Made by a program: the position numbers and the translations under genes
Notes under the pieces: generated by a model
Databases searched by the model: none
Told to the model about the DNA's origin: nothing
Seen by the model: the letters and a program-made list of their open reading frames with translations, nothing else
Assembly: GCA_018701215.1 (NCBI GenBank)
Contig: JABIWH010000041.1
Coordinates: 1-64,000, forward strand
Direction: 5' to 3'
Length of the DNA stretch: 64,000 nt
DNA from: Rhodospirillaceae bacterium
Lineage (GTDB): Bacteria > Pseudomonadota > Alphaproteobacteria > GCA-2731375
Shown here: in pieces, positions 18,003 to 26,248 of the stretch
How positions within the stretch are numbered: the first letter of the stretch is position 1
Layout of the letters: every line of letters begins with the position of its first letter

Positions 18003-18392
18003 TCAGCTCTGGGGCGTTGTGCTGTTCTGAGTTTTTGGATCAAAGATCCCGCCGCCGAGGTGGGCATGCCCCCATCCCATGATTTGCAGCAGTAGAGGCT
18101 CCAATGACCGCCCTGTCTCGGTCAAATGGTAGGCATGGCGAACCGGTCTGTCCTGGTACGGTTGGCGATCCACCAGCCCCCAGTGCATTAGTTTTTTCAG
18201 ACGCTGTGAGAGAATATTCGTTGGGATATGCTCTTCACTCTCCTGCAACACCTGGAATGTGTGCTTCCCGTGCCACATCAGGTCTCGGATGATGAGGAGC
18301 GTCCATTTATCGCCCACCAGCTCCAAAGTACGGGCGATGGAACACCGTGATCTGAAGCTGTGATCAGCTTTTCGCAGGACCGGTTTCTGCAT
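18003..18392 (-). CDS. HxlR-family transcriptional regulator
   Basis: A 129-residue winged-helix regulator of the HxlR/DUF24 family. The N-terminal Cys in SFRSRCSIARTLELVGDKWT is the conserved redox-reactive position of several members (YodB, HypR). The recognition region is IPTNILSQRLKKLMHWGLVD, followed by the wing DRPVRHAYHLTETGR. I use the ATG at 18392, preceded by GGTGGA; an ATG 15 bases upstream lacks a ribosome site. It is divergent from an EamA transporter and separated from it by two tandem direct repeats that are good operator candidates, so it probably controls the exporter and itself. Confidence 0.88.
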   Translation of the reverse strand: MQKPVLRKADHSFRSRCSIARTLELVGDKWTLLIIRDLMWHGKHTFQVLQESEEHIPTNILSQRLKKLMHWGLVDRQPYQDRPVRHAYHLTETGRSLEPLLLQIMGWGHAHLGGGIFDPKTQNSTTPQS

Positions 18393-18435
18393 GTCATCCA
18401 CCACCATCGAAAATCATCTGACCATGTACCTAACA

Positions 18436-18491
18436 TAGTCACTTGCATTTTTAAAGTTTAGTATTTATCTAGTCACTTGCATTTTTAAAGT
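18436..18491. repeat. two 22-base direct repeats, candidate HxlR operator
   Basis: The sequence TAGTCACTTGCATTTTTAAAGT occurs at 18436-18457 and again, identical, at 18470-18491 (core AGTCACTTGCATTTTTAAAG). The copies are 34 bases apart, start to start, or a little over three helical turns. They fill the short divergent gap between the HxlR regulator and the EamA transporter, where binding could control both promoters. That HxlR binds here is inference. Confidence 0.7.
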
Positions 18492-18529
18492 CACAAGATG
18501 CAATGCCAGGAAATCCAAGGATAAATGCC

Positions 18530-19480
18530 ATGAACAAGATCTTCTTCGCGCATTTTGCGGCAGCCATTGCCGCCCTGAGTGCGGGCGGAGCCGTCGTTGC
18601 GACCCGCTTTGTCATGGGCGAAACCGATCCGGTGTCCCTGGCGCTTTATCGTAATATCGTCGCCATCATTTGCTTTGGACCGGTGCTGCCGTTCATCTGG
18701 CCAAAACAGCGCATACCCCTTAGCGAATATGGCAAAATCGCGATGCTCGGCATTCTGTTTTTCTGCCTGTTTCCATGGGCGTTCAATGCATCCCTACAAT
18801 ATATTCCAGCCGCGCGCGGCGCTGTTGGCCTGGCTACCATACCCATACAGACGCTGCTCGTGGCGGTCATGTTTGGCCGGGAAAATCTGACTTTGGCAAA
18901 GCTAATTGCCGTTGGCCTGGCATTCACGGGTATCGCGTTCGTTTTCGGTGCGGCAGCGGTCGATGTAACCAGTTCCAAATACCTAATTGGCGACGGTTTA
19001 ATGCTGCTTGGCGTATTCTGCGCCGCAATCTACTCGGTCTTTGGCCGGAGCACCCTAATGCGCCACGGGCCGCTGTTCGTTACGGCCATGGCAATGGTGT
19101 TCGCGGCGTTGGCGCTTCTGCCGCTGACTTACTTCCACTCTGGCATTGTTGGCGTTCCAGTTCTCAGCAAGCAAGGCTGGCTGGCAGTTTTGTTTCTTGG
19201 ATCAGTTTCCGGGGCAATCCAATTTTCGCTATTCACTTGGGCGTTACGTTGGCTTCCTGCTACGACCACGGTCCTCTACCTGACGCTGAGCCCCATAACC
19301 GCGATGTTGCTCGGCGTTTTCCTGATTGGTGAAACAATCACTTTTGTGCTGGTTGCTGGACTAATGTTCGTTTTGACGGGCATCTTGATCGGCAGCGGTG
19401 CGCTGTCTGGTTTAACCACAAAAATAGCAGACCGGTGGTCCTGCCGCCTATTCGGGCGGCGGCTATGGCGCCGTTCGTAA
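18530..19480 (+). CDS. EamA/DMT-family transporter
   Basis: A 316-residue inner-membrane protein with about ten hydrophobic segments arranged as two EamA repeats, the standard drug/metabolite transporter layout. The opening VVATRFVMGETDPVSLALYRN is the EamA signature and is nearly matched by the paralogue at 50839-51732. It probably exports a small metabolite or drug under control of the divergent HxlR regulator. The start at 18530 has AGGA eight bases upstream and follows the tandem repeats. The basic tail (CRLFGRRLWRRS) is slightly longer than usual. Confidence 0.9.
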   Translation: MNKIFFAHFAAAIAALSAGGAVVATRFVMGETDPVSLALYRNIVAIICFGPVLPFIWPKQRIPLSEYGKIAMLGILFFCLFPWAFNASLQYIPAARGAVGLATIPIQTLLVAVMFGRENLTLAKLIAVGLAFTGIAFVFGAAAVDVTSSKYLIGDGLMLLGVFCAAIYSVFGRSTLMRHGPLFVTAMAMVFAALALLPLTYFHSGIVGVPVLSKQGWLAVLFLGSVSGAIQFSLFTWALRWLPATTTVLYLTLSPITAMLLGVFLIGETITFVLVAGLMFVLTGILIGSGALSGLTTKIADRWSCRLFGRRLWRRS

Positions 19481-19781
19481 TTTGCCCAAAGGGGCCAACG
19501 GCTTCACGACGATCGGCCTTACCTCTAGCTTCGCGGGGACTGCGCTGAAAAGCAAAGTACTGCGTTTAACCAAACCTGTTCAACAAAACCTGTTCAACAA
19601 AACCATCGCATCTTGGCCGTACAACACAGCTTTGGGACGCGGTGGCAACGGCAGCTGAAACCGGAAAAATACCGGCGCATTTTCGCTGCACCCAAATGGT
19701 CCTGCGGCCAAAGGTCGTCACCAACACTCAAAACCAAGTGCCTCGGCTGCTACTTGCGCGAACAAACCGAATGCCGGTTCA
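19481..19781. other. intergenic stretch, no gene seen
   Basis: This gap separates the convergent EamA and hybrid-kinase genes. It holds a small tandem repeat (unit ACCTGTTCAACAAA, two copies at 19574-19601) and no convincing terminator. A frame open from 19428 to 19656 lacks a start codon and I do not treat it as a gene. Confidence 0.5.
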
Positions 19782-22481
19782 TCATCGACCACCAACAGGT
19801 GTTTCTTCCGTTGCTGCTTCGTCATCAGCCAAAGCCGCGTGAATAGCCGCCGTCAAAGCCGCAAAGTCATAGGGCTTGGCCAGCAATTGTACGCCCGGTT
19901 CAAGCCGGCCATCATGAGTGAGGGCATTCTCGGCGTAGCCCGAGCAGAACAGCACCTTCAGGTCTGGATACTTGGCCCGGGCATCATTGGCAATTTCGGG
20001 CCCGGACGCGCCGCCTGGCAGAACCACGTCGCAGAAAAGCAGGTCCACTATTTCATCGCCATCGAGAATGGCCATAGTCGACGCCGCGTCTTCGGCCTCC
20101 AGCGCGGCATAACCGAGGCTTTCCAGCATGCCAACCACTGTCTGGCGTAGGTGGAGGTCATCCTCCAGCACGAGAATGACTTGCCCGTTGCCCTGCGGCG
20201 GTTCCTCGGGATGATCATGTTTATTTTCAACAATATCATCGACTGTTTCCGATATTGGTAAATACAAGCGCACAATCGTACCGGCGCCGACTTCGCTGGA
20301 GATATCGATATGCCCATCTGATTGCCGGATAAACCCTTGCACCATGCTTAAGCCAAGACCACTACCCTTGCCGAATTCCTTTGTCGTAAAGAAAGGATCG
20401 AATACCTGATCCAGGGTTTCCTGATCCATGCCTGTGCCGGTGTCACTGATTTCAATAAGGCAATAACGCCCCGGTAAAATCGCTTCGCCCTGCAACACTA
20501 TTCCGTTGCCGAATTCATGATCAGCCGTGGTAATCGTTAGCACGCCGCCATCCACCATGGCGTCACGGGCATTGATCGCCAAATTAAGGAGTGCATTTTC
20601 CAGCTGTGACGCATCTACCATCACCGGAATTCCATCCTGCAATTCGAAACGCAGTTCAATGGCTTCGCTTATTGTTCGGCGCAGCATGTCCTGTAGGCCA
20701 ATGATCATGCTGGCAACGGCAACCGACCGCGGCTGCAGCGGTTGGGTGCGGGCGAACGCCAGCAGACGGTGGGTCAGAGCGGCGCCCCGCTCAACGGCGG
20801 CGAGGCTCTGACGCAGATGTTCCTGATCCTGGCCCGCCAATGCAGCATCGCGCTCGATCAGCTGCAGGTTGCCCATGACAATACCTAGAAGATTGTTGAA
20901 GTCGTGAGCTATGCCGCCTGTCAATTGGCCAACCGCCTCCATTTTTTGCGCATGACGCAGTTGCTCCTCTTGTTTTACGGACTCCGTGATGTCAATCCAG
21001 ATGACGAGCGTGCTGCCGTCAGGCGTGCGATGTTCGCGCATTTCATGCCAACTGTCTGGGCTGCCCCTACCCTGCACCACAAGGACGCCTTCCGGATCGC
21101 GGTGACGCTTCATGCGTTCCCGTATCCATTGCTCTTCCCGGTCCTTGGCATCCGGGACAACGCCGTGCGTCACGGCCGCGCGGACGAATTCCTCAAATGT
21201 GGCGCCGGCAAAATCCTGACCATACAGACTTTGGCGATGCTGGCGGGCGATGTCGTTTTGATAGATCAGGCGGTCATCGCTGTCATAAAGATCGACACTG
21301 TTTGGCATGCTGTCGAGCGCATCCAAAAAACGCCGGTTGGCCTGGTCCGCCACCTCCCTGGCCTCGACCTCATCAGTGATGTCAGTGCTACTCCCGCGAT
21401 AGCCTAGAAAGGCGCCGTGCTCATCGAATATCGGGATGCCTCCAGAACGGGTCCAGTGTTTTCGACCATCGGCGTATGTTCGCGAAGACACTAGATTCCG
21501 GTAGGGTTTTCGCTTGGCAACATCTTCGCGAGGGTCGTTCCCGCCGACCGGCCGTTCGAAAACCCGACCCATGTCCTCCGACGTCTTGCCGATAACGGAA
21601 TCCCGCAGATCTCCGGTAATCTCATAAAACCGATCGGAGAGATAAGTAAAGCGGCCCTCGGCATCCCGCTCCCAAAACACATCACTCGCCGCCTCGGCAA
21701 AATTGCGAATACGCTGTTGGTTATGACGTGAAATCTTCTCAGCTTGTTTTTGTGCGGTGATATTCCGGCCTACGCCACGGTAGCCAGTAAACCCACCCTC
21801 CGCATTGTAAACCGGCTTGCCGCTAATGCTGATATCGACCATCTCGCCATTGGGCAGCATCCGGGAAAACTCAAAATTCGAGAACGGCTCCCTGGCCAGC
21901 AATTTCGCTTCGTGGGCCAGCAATTTCTCTTCGTCCATATCAAAGAGGCCGGTTTCCCGGCGCGTCTTGCCAAGGAAATCTTCTTGCTTTGTTTCGGTAA
22001 TCATTCCGAAATCCGTGGAGATAAGGGAGAAACGGAGATTTTCATCCTGTTCCCAAAACCAGTCCGCAGCTACTTCCGCGAAATCCTGGAATCGTTGCTC
22101 GCTTTGGCGCAGACCTTGCTCTGTACTCTTGAGCGGCGTGATATCCATAACGGTCGCCAGCGTCGCCACCATGCCTCCCCACTGAATTAGGACTGGCTGA
22201 TTTGAAAGGTAAATGAGCCTCCCATCCGAGTGGATTGCCTGAAACTCATAGGACGCGGGCGCATCGTGTCCGGAGAGACGGGCCGCAGAATACTTTCCAA
22301 CCCGTCCACGATCATGCGTCGCGACCAATTCCATGTACGACGGCAAATCAAGGATGTGGCTTGGCTGAGCATACCCGAATATTCTTGCAAGAGCCTTGTT
22401 CGCATACACAACTTTATCGTTTATGAAAATCAGAATGCCTGCCCCGACGGCATCTAAAAGATCTGTATCTCCATCTTTCAT
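19782..22481 (-). CDS. PAS-domain hybrid histidine kinase
   Basis: An 899-residue soluble hybrid kinase. Four PAS domains (about 9-115, 128-250, 257-378 and 385-505) precede a HisKA domain with His526 in GGIAHDFNNLL and an ATPase domain with DTGTGMD and GSGLGLSM boxes. A C-terminal receiver domain (766-885) has Asp818 in LLFCDVVLPGG. The HDFNNLL type kinase core belongs to the group that often signals through its own receiver. No Hpt protein is encoded nearby. An FNR-type palindrome lies 78-91 bases upstream of the start and the FNR-family gene is next door, so oxygen-responsive expression is plausible. Confidence 0.92.
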   Translation of the reverse strand: MKDGDTDLLDAVGAGILIFINDKVVYANKALARIFGYAQPSHILDLPSYMELVATHDRGRVGKYSAARLSGHDAPASYEFQAIHSDGRLIYLSNQPVLIQWGGMVATLATVMDITPLKSTEQGLRQSEQRFQDFAEVAADWFWEQDENLRFSLISTDFGMITETKQEDFLGKTRRETGLFDMDEEKLLAHEAKLLAREPFSNFEFSRMLPNGEMVDISISGKPVYNAEGGFTGYRGVGRNITAQKQAEKISRHNQQRIRNFAEAASDVFWERDAEGRFTYLSDRFYEITGDLRDSVIGKTSEDMGRVFERPVGGNDPREDVAKRKPYRNLVSSRTYADGRKHWTRSGGIPIFDEHGAFLGYRGSSTDITDEVEAREVADQANRRFLDALDSMPNSVDLYDSDDRLIYQNDIARQHRQSLYGQDFAGATFEEFVRAAVTHGVVPDAKDREEQWIRERMKRHRDPEGVLVVQGRGSPDSWHEMREHRTPDGSTLVIWIDITESVKQEEQLRHAQKMEAVGQLTGGIAHDFNNLLGIVMGNLQLIERDAALAGQDQEHLRQSLAAVERGAALTHRLLAFARTQPLQPRSVAVASMIIGLQDMLRRTISEAIELRFELQDGIPVMVDASQLENALLNLAINARDAMVDGGVLTITTADHEFGNGIVLQGEAILPGRYCLIEISDTGTGMDQETLDQVFDPFFTTKEFGKGSGLGLSMVQGFIRQSDGHIDISSEVGAGTIVRLYLPISETVDDIVENKHDHPEEPPQGNGQVILVLEDDLHLRQTVVGMLESLGYAALEAEDAASTMAILDGDEIVDLLFCDVVLPGGASGPEIANDARAKYPDLKVLFCSGYAENALTHDGRLEPGVQLLAKPYDFAALTAAIHAALADDEAATEETPVGGR

Positions 22482-22558
22482 TTTCCATATACCTCTACAC
22501 TCTTATCTAATGAGACTTATAAAAAATGGGCCTCCTATAAAATATTCTTTGGACCTAC

Positions 22559-22572
22559 TTGACGGATGTCAA
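22559..22572. promoter_or_regulatory. FNR/FixK-type box TTGAC-N4-GTCAA
   Basis: TTGACGGATGTCAA is a perfect inverted repeat with the spacing of FNR-family sites. It lies 78-91 bases upstream of the hybrid kinase start (minus strand) and 45 bases upstream of a small plus-strand frame at 22617. It deviates from the TTGAT consensus by one base in each half. Confidence 0.55.
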
Positions 22573-22616
22573 CGGCAGAGCGAAATGGCCGCTTATTGCA
22601 ACAGGAGGCCATCCAC

Positions 22617-22748
22617 ATGGTCACTAAATCAGTTTTAGGATCATTTCCGGTGTTCCCCCGATATCGAGTATCGGCTGTTGCTTACCGCATGATCCTTGCT
22701 GCGCCGATCCGCAATCGGATCTTTTCCTTCGCCGCCATGCCGTACTAA
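22617..22748 (+). CDS. possible small protein, 43 residues
   Basis: An ATG frame with a very strong ribosome site (AGGAGG, eight bases upstream) encodes a 43-residue basic, hydrophobic peptide beginning MVTKSVLGSFPVFPRYRVSA. It matches no family I know. The FNR-type box at 22559-22572 sits in a position compatible with activation of this frame. Against it, the peptide composition is unremarkable, and a GATCCG/CGGATC hairpin followed by TTTT (22706-22725) lies within its 3' part. Confidence 0.3.
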   Translation: MVTKSVLGSFPVFPRYRVSAVAYRMILAAPIRNRIFSFAAMPY

Positions 22749-22779
22749 GACCCAGCAAAGCGGCCGCGGCCGCAGGCAA

Positions 22780-23499
22780 TTAGATGTCGGTGCCGATCTC
22801 TTCAAATACCAAATCCAAGTTAGGAATTATAGCCTGTCTGACGCCACGAAACTGGACCAGCCCATCTTCTTCGAGTTGCCGGGTGGTGCGTGAAATAGTC
22901 TCCGGAGCGGCACCGACCAATGCAGCCAGATCCCGGCGCGCGACTGGAATATCAAAAACATGCCCAACTTCCGGGTCGAGATGACCATACCGTTCATAGA
23001 ATATCATTAGAACGTGTAGCAACCGTGCTTTGACACCAATTGTTTGTACTTCGATGAAGGAATCTTCCAAGTCCTGGGCATCTTTTAAGCTGCGCCTGAG
23101 GAAGCGTTGGCCGACAGACGGCGAGTTCTCGATCAATTGCTGCACGATCGATTTGTTTATAAAGCAGACATGGCTGTCTTGAAGGACTTCCGCCGAATTG
23201 CGAAATGGTCTTTTTGATAGTAGCTCTTGATAGCCAACTGTTGTGCCCGGATGGCTTAGGCGTACCAAAATTGAATGGCCTTCCGCATCTAAACGACGCT
23301 CGCCCACCAGTCCTTCCTTTATGCAGTATATGCCTTCGCTCTCGTCACCTTGGTTGAAGAGAATTTCGCCAGGCTTCAACATTCGGTCATGCTTGTGGCG
23401 ATTGACCAATTCCAGGTGTTCGAGTTCCAGGTTTCGCCATTCCGTCAATTGTCGCCTTGGGCACGTCACACAGCTATTTGGCCCATGTTCATCGGCCAT
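22780..23499 (-). CDS. Crp/Fnr-family transcriptional regulator, FNR-like with atypical cysteines
   Basis: A 239-residue regulator with an N-terminal cyclic-nucleotide-binding fold (about 25-140), a dimer helix and a C-terminal winged helix. The recognition helix APETISRTTRQLEEDG keeps the Glu-Ser-Arg triad (E200, S203, R204) of FNR proteins that read TTGAT-N4-ATCAA. Cysteines are C10 and C13 (CVTC), C59 and C112. By eye C10, C13 and C112 align with C20, C23 and C122 of E. coli FNR, while the C29 equivalent is missing and C59 is extra, so an iron-sulfur cluster is possible but unproven. The start at 23499 is supported by GGGGAG. A perfect FNR box 53-66 bases upstream implies autoregulation. 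Confidence 0.9.
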   Translation of the reverse strand: MADEHGPNSCVTCPRRQLTEWRNLELEHLELVNRHKHDRMLKPGEILFNQGDESEGIYCIKEGLVGERRLDAEGHSILVRLSHPGTTVGYQELLSKRPFRNSAEVLQDSHVCFINKSIVQQLIENSPSVGQRFLRRSLKDAQDLEDSFIEVQTIGVKARLLHVLMIFYERYGHLDPEVGHVFDIPVARRDLAALVGAAPETISRTTRQLEEDGLVQFRGVRQAIIPNLDLVFEEIGTDI

Positions 23500-23551
23500 A
23501 AATATTCTCCCCATACGCCATCGAACGCAGTAATCCCGTGCCAGCAACATC

Positions 23552-23565
23552 TTGATCAACATCAA
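23552..23565. promoter_or_regulatory. perfect FNR box TTGAT-N4-ATCAA
   Basis: TTGATCAACATCAA matches the consensus anaerobox exactly. It lies between the FNR-family gene (start 23499, minus strand) and a small plus-strand gene (start 23590). One site could serve both, most simply as an activating or autoregulatory site for the FNR gene and an activating or repressing site for the small protein. Confidence 0.8.
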
Positions 23566-23589
23566 TGATGCGTGTGGCAGGGTAGCGTA

Positions 23590-23829
23590 ATGATCAGGCC
23601 ATCCGCAAGAAGCATGCGAGAGGATATTTTGGCGCCCCGTCGGAAGAATGCTGAAGAGGCCGCAAGTTTGATGATCAAACGCTATGGTCGATCAGCTTTG
23701 CATCAGATAGATCAGCGTATTGAAGAGCTTCGGTCCCATGGCGAGGGCGAAGCCCTCGAATTATGGCGTGAAATTAGAACAACCGCCGAATTCTTATTGA
23801 ATACGACCCTAAGCGGCGACTCGAACTAG
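23590..23829 (+). CDS. small conserved-looking helical protein, 79 residues
   Basis: A 79-residue soluble protein with a predicted helical core (EEAASLMIKRYGRSALHQID followed by ALELWREIRTTAEFLL). It resembles short alphaproteobacterial proteins I have seen near FNR/FixK genes and of unknown role. I start it at 23590, preceded by AGGG; the frame could extend six codons upstream. An FNR box 25-38 bases before the start suggests oxygen-dependent control. The 256 bases after it, before the aldolase gene, contain nothing I can support. Confidence 0.6.
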   Translation: MIRPSARSMREDILAPRRKNAEEAASLMIKRYGRSALHQIDQRIEELRSHGEGEALELWREIRTTAEFLLNTTLSGDSN

Positions 23830-24085
23830 GGCGATTGTTGCAATCGCGCCTGCCCAGTAAAGGCCGCTTGTGGCCCACACCGCTGATAATGCCCGAAACA
23901 TTGATGGGGCAGGGAAACCCGATGGCGCACCTCTGCTGGCACTGCGCATTAGCGTTTTCTAACGGTCCGGAATGGGCACATTCGTCGCATACAGCGGCAC
24001 ACAGATCATTGCCGCCATTATCCCGATGGGGAGCCGAGATAGAGCGGGCGAAACAACCATATTGGTCTTAGGCGAATTCTAGCCT

Positions 24086-24901
24086 CTACACCGTATCGAC
24101 CGTGTCTTTCGCCGCCGCCGCCGTCGCGCCGGCGACCTTGCGCAAGGTATTCATCTCGTTTTGGATAACCCGTTGCAGCATCCGTCCATCGGTCGAATGG
24201 AGAACAAAACGAGCGCCTAGCTTGATCGCCTTACTCGAGGTTTCTATGGTTTGCTGGTGCACCATCACCGGAATGTTGCGCGCGGCGCAGCGCTTTATGA
24301 TGTCTTCGATCACACGTAAATATTTCTTGTTTGAATAGTCGTCTGGAATACCCAGCGACGTGGACATATCATTCGGTCCAATGAAAACGCCGTCGATACC
24401 CCGAACGTTCAAAATCGCATCCAAATTCCGGTAGGCCGGTTCGGACTCGATGCCGATAATGACGAAGGACTCCTTGCGCCTGTTTTGCAGATACTTTCTG
24501 GTCTCCTTGCTGGGTAGTTCGTTTTTTTCAACGGCGCGGCGCAAATACTCGCCTTTTAACGGATGCCATTTCGCCGTTGCCGCGACCGCCTGGACTTCCT
24601 CTACCGTCTCGCAATAGGGCACCAGAACACCAGCCGTGCCCGCGTCCAACGCCATGGCGACCCATTCAGCTTTTGGCACCGGAACGCGGACAATCGGCGT
24701 GATGTCCGCGCGCGTCAGCATCCCGGTGAGCTGTTGAATTTCGGTGCGGTCCCGCGACCCGTGTTCGGAATCGATAATCGCGTAATCCAGCGTGCTGCCG
24801 GCCAGTACCTGTTCAAACCGCGTCGAAGCCATTTGGGACAGCATGCAGCCGAACACATGTCCGCCTGATTTTAATGTACGTCTGAGTTTGGCCGGGTTCA
24901 T
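24086..24901 (-). CDS. HpcH/HpaI-family aldolase
   Basis: A 271-residue class II pyruvate aldolase-like TIM barrel. The family hallmarks are DYAIIDSEHG, GVLVPYCETVEEV, the metal Glu in IGIESEPAYRNLDAIL and the metal Asp in GVFIGPNDMSTSLG. It would cleave a 2-keto-3-deoxy- or 4-hydroxy-2-ketoacid to pyruvate plus an aldehyde. The C-terminal Ala/Thr-rich tail is unusual. It is divergent from a sugar-isomerase-like barrel gene 226 bases away, and the pair may serve one sugar-acid route. Confidence 0.9.
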   Translation of the reverse strand: MNPAKLRRTLKSGGHVFGCMLSQMASTRFEQVLAGSTLDYAIIDSEHGSRDRTEIQQLTGMLTRADITPIVRVPVPKAEWVAMALDAGTAGVLVPYCETVEEVQAVAATAKWHPLKGEYLRRAVEKNELPSKETRKYLQNRRKESFVIIGIESEPAYRNLDAILNVRGIDGVFIGPNDMSTSLGIPDDYSNKKYLRVIEDIIKRCAARNIPVMVHQQTIETSSKAIKLGARFVLHSTDGRMLQRVIQNEMNTLRKVAGATAAAAKDTVDTV

Positions 24902-25046
24902 AGCTCACCTCGTCAAGTTGATCGGTACGTTGTAATAGCCGACTTGCGCCGGTCATGCCAACGCTATCCCCTCTCGAATTAGTCCTGCGCAACCATGCGG
25001 GTTTGCAATTCCGCTTGGCCCATGTCGCGGTTATGATCAAGATAAC

Positions 25047-25070
25047 GGCCGTGGGAATGCTCCCGCGGCC
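25047..25070. other. GC-rich hairpin in the leader of the TIM-barrel gene
   Basis: GGCCGTGGGA and TCCCGCGGCC flank ATGC and pair in nine of ten positions. The hairpin sits about 58 bases upstream of the start at 25128. It is not followed by a U tract, so it is more likely an operator or a mRNA structure than a terminator. Confidence 0.3.
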
Positions 25071-25127
25071 AACGCTAGCGGAGAGCGTGGGTGGAATATT
25101 GAAACCCGAGTGCGAGGTGGGCTGAAC

Positions 25128-26042
25128 ATGAAATTGGGACTTTTGACCGCGCCGTTCCCTGATACGGACCTTATGGTGATCGCCGACTGGACGGCGGCCG
25201 TGGGTCTGTCCGCACTGGAGATCGCCTGCTGGCCTGCGGGCGGCGGCGAGACGCGGCGCTATGCCGGCACTTCGCATATTGACGTCGGCGGCCTGAGCGG
25301 GGAGCAAGGCGGCGAGATCGTCAGCGCGCTGGCCGCAAAAGGCATCGAGATTTCGGGCCTTGGGTATTATCCCAATCCGCTGCACAACGATGCCGCCCAC
25401 GGCGACGAGGTAATCGGACATCTCAAGAAGGTGATCACTGCCGCGGCACTGATGGGTGTGCCCGTGGTCAACACGTTCATCGGCGGCGACGGCACATTGA
25501 ACCTGGACGAGAATTGGGCCCGGGCAACGGACATTTTTCCGCCGATCATCGCGCATGCCAGAGACTTGGGCGTGACGCTTGCCTTCGAAAACTGCCCAAT
25601 GATCTTCAGCTACGACGAATGGCCGGGCGGGCACAATATTGCCTATTCTCCCAAGATCTGGCGGCGCATATTCGCGGAATGGGGCGATGCGGTGGGTATG
25701 AATTTTGATCCCAGCCATCTGGTCTGGCAGATGATCGACCAGGATCGTTTCATCGCCGAATTCGGCCCACGGATGGTGCATGTACATGCCAAAGACGTGA
25801 TGATCGATCAGGATGGACTATACGAAAATGGCGTGATGTCAGCGGGCATGGGCTGGCAGGTTCCACGTATGCCCGGACTGGGCGACGTCAACTGGAGCAA
25901 GTTTTTCTCGGGCCTTTACCGCGTTGGCTATGACGGCGCGGTCATCATCGAGCACGAAGACCAAAATTTCGAAGGTACTGACGAAAGGATCAAGCGCGGA
26001 TTTCTTCTGGCACGGGACATTCTCGCCCCATTCGTGAAGTAG
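25128..26042 (+). CDS. sugar phosphate isomerase/epimerase (xylose isomerase-like TIM barrel)
   Basis: A 304-residue AP_endonuc_2/xylose-isomerase-like barrel protein. Metal ligands are visible as the Glu in TLAFENCPMIFSYDEWPGG, the Asp/His pair in GMNFDPSHLVWQMID, the HVHAKD motif (about residue 221) and the final Glu in GAVIIEHEDQNFEG. The family isomerises or epimerises sugars, inositols or hydroxypyruvate, so the substrate is open. I prefer the ATG at 25128 with GAGGTGGG upstream to the earlier GTG. Confidence 0.87.
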   Translation: MKLGLLTAPFPDTDLMVIADWTAAVGLSALEIACWPAGGGETRRYAGTSHIDVGGLSGEQGGEIVSALAAKGIEISGLGYYPNPLHNDAAHGDEVIGHLKKVITAAALMGVPVVNTFIGGDGTLNLDENWARATDIFPPIIAHARDLGVTLAFENCPMIFSYDEWPGGHNIAYSPKIWRRIFAEWGDAVGMNFDPSHLVWQMIDQDRFIAEFGPRMVHVHAKDVMIDQDGLYENGVMSAGMGWQVPRMPGLGDVNWSKFFSGLYRVGYDGAVIIEHEDQNFEGTDERIKRGFLLARDILAPFVK

Positions 26043-26248
26043 GCGACGCAATAGGCAACGACGCAATAGGTGACGGATATTTCTGCAATAGACCTACAAA
26101 GTGTGGGCGCACGCATGCTCGCCGATTATTGGCAGTCACTGCCCAACATCAAATTAATTACCAGGCGCGCTTCATTCGGCCCTGCCGCCGTCAAGAATCT
26201 ATTGCTGGATCGGAGCATTCACCACGGGTGAGCCTCAATGGACAGGTA

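Noticed and set aside
19428..19656. Open plus-strand frame after the EamA gene with a plausible-looking Gly/Ser-rich product
   Set aside because: No start codon with a ribosome site, preceded directly by a stop, and no recognisable family.
22706..22725. GATCCG-CAAT-CGGATC hairpin followed by TTTT as a terminator
   Set aside because: Only six base pairs, and on the strand opposite to both flanking main genes.
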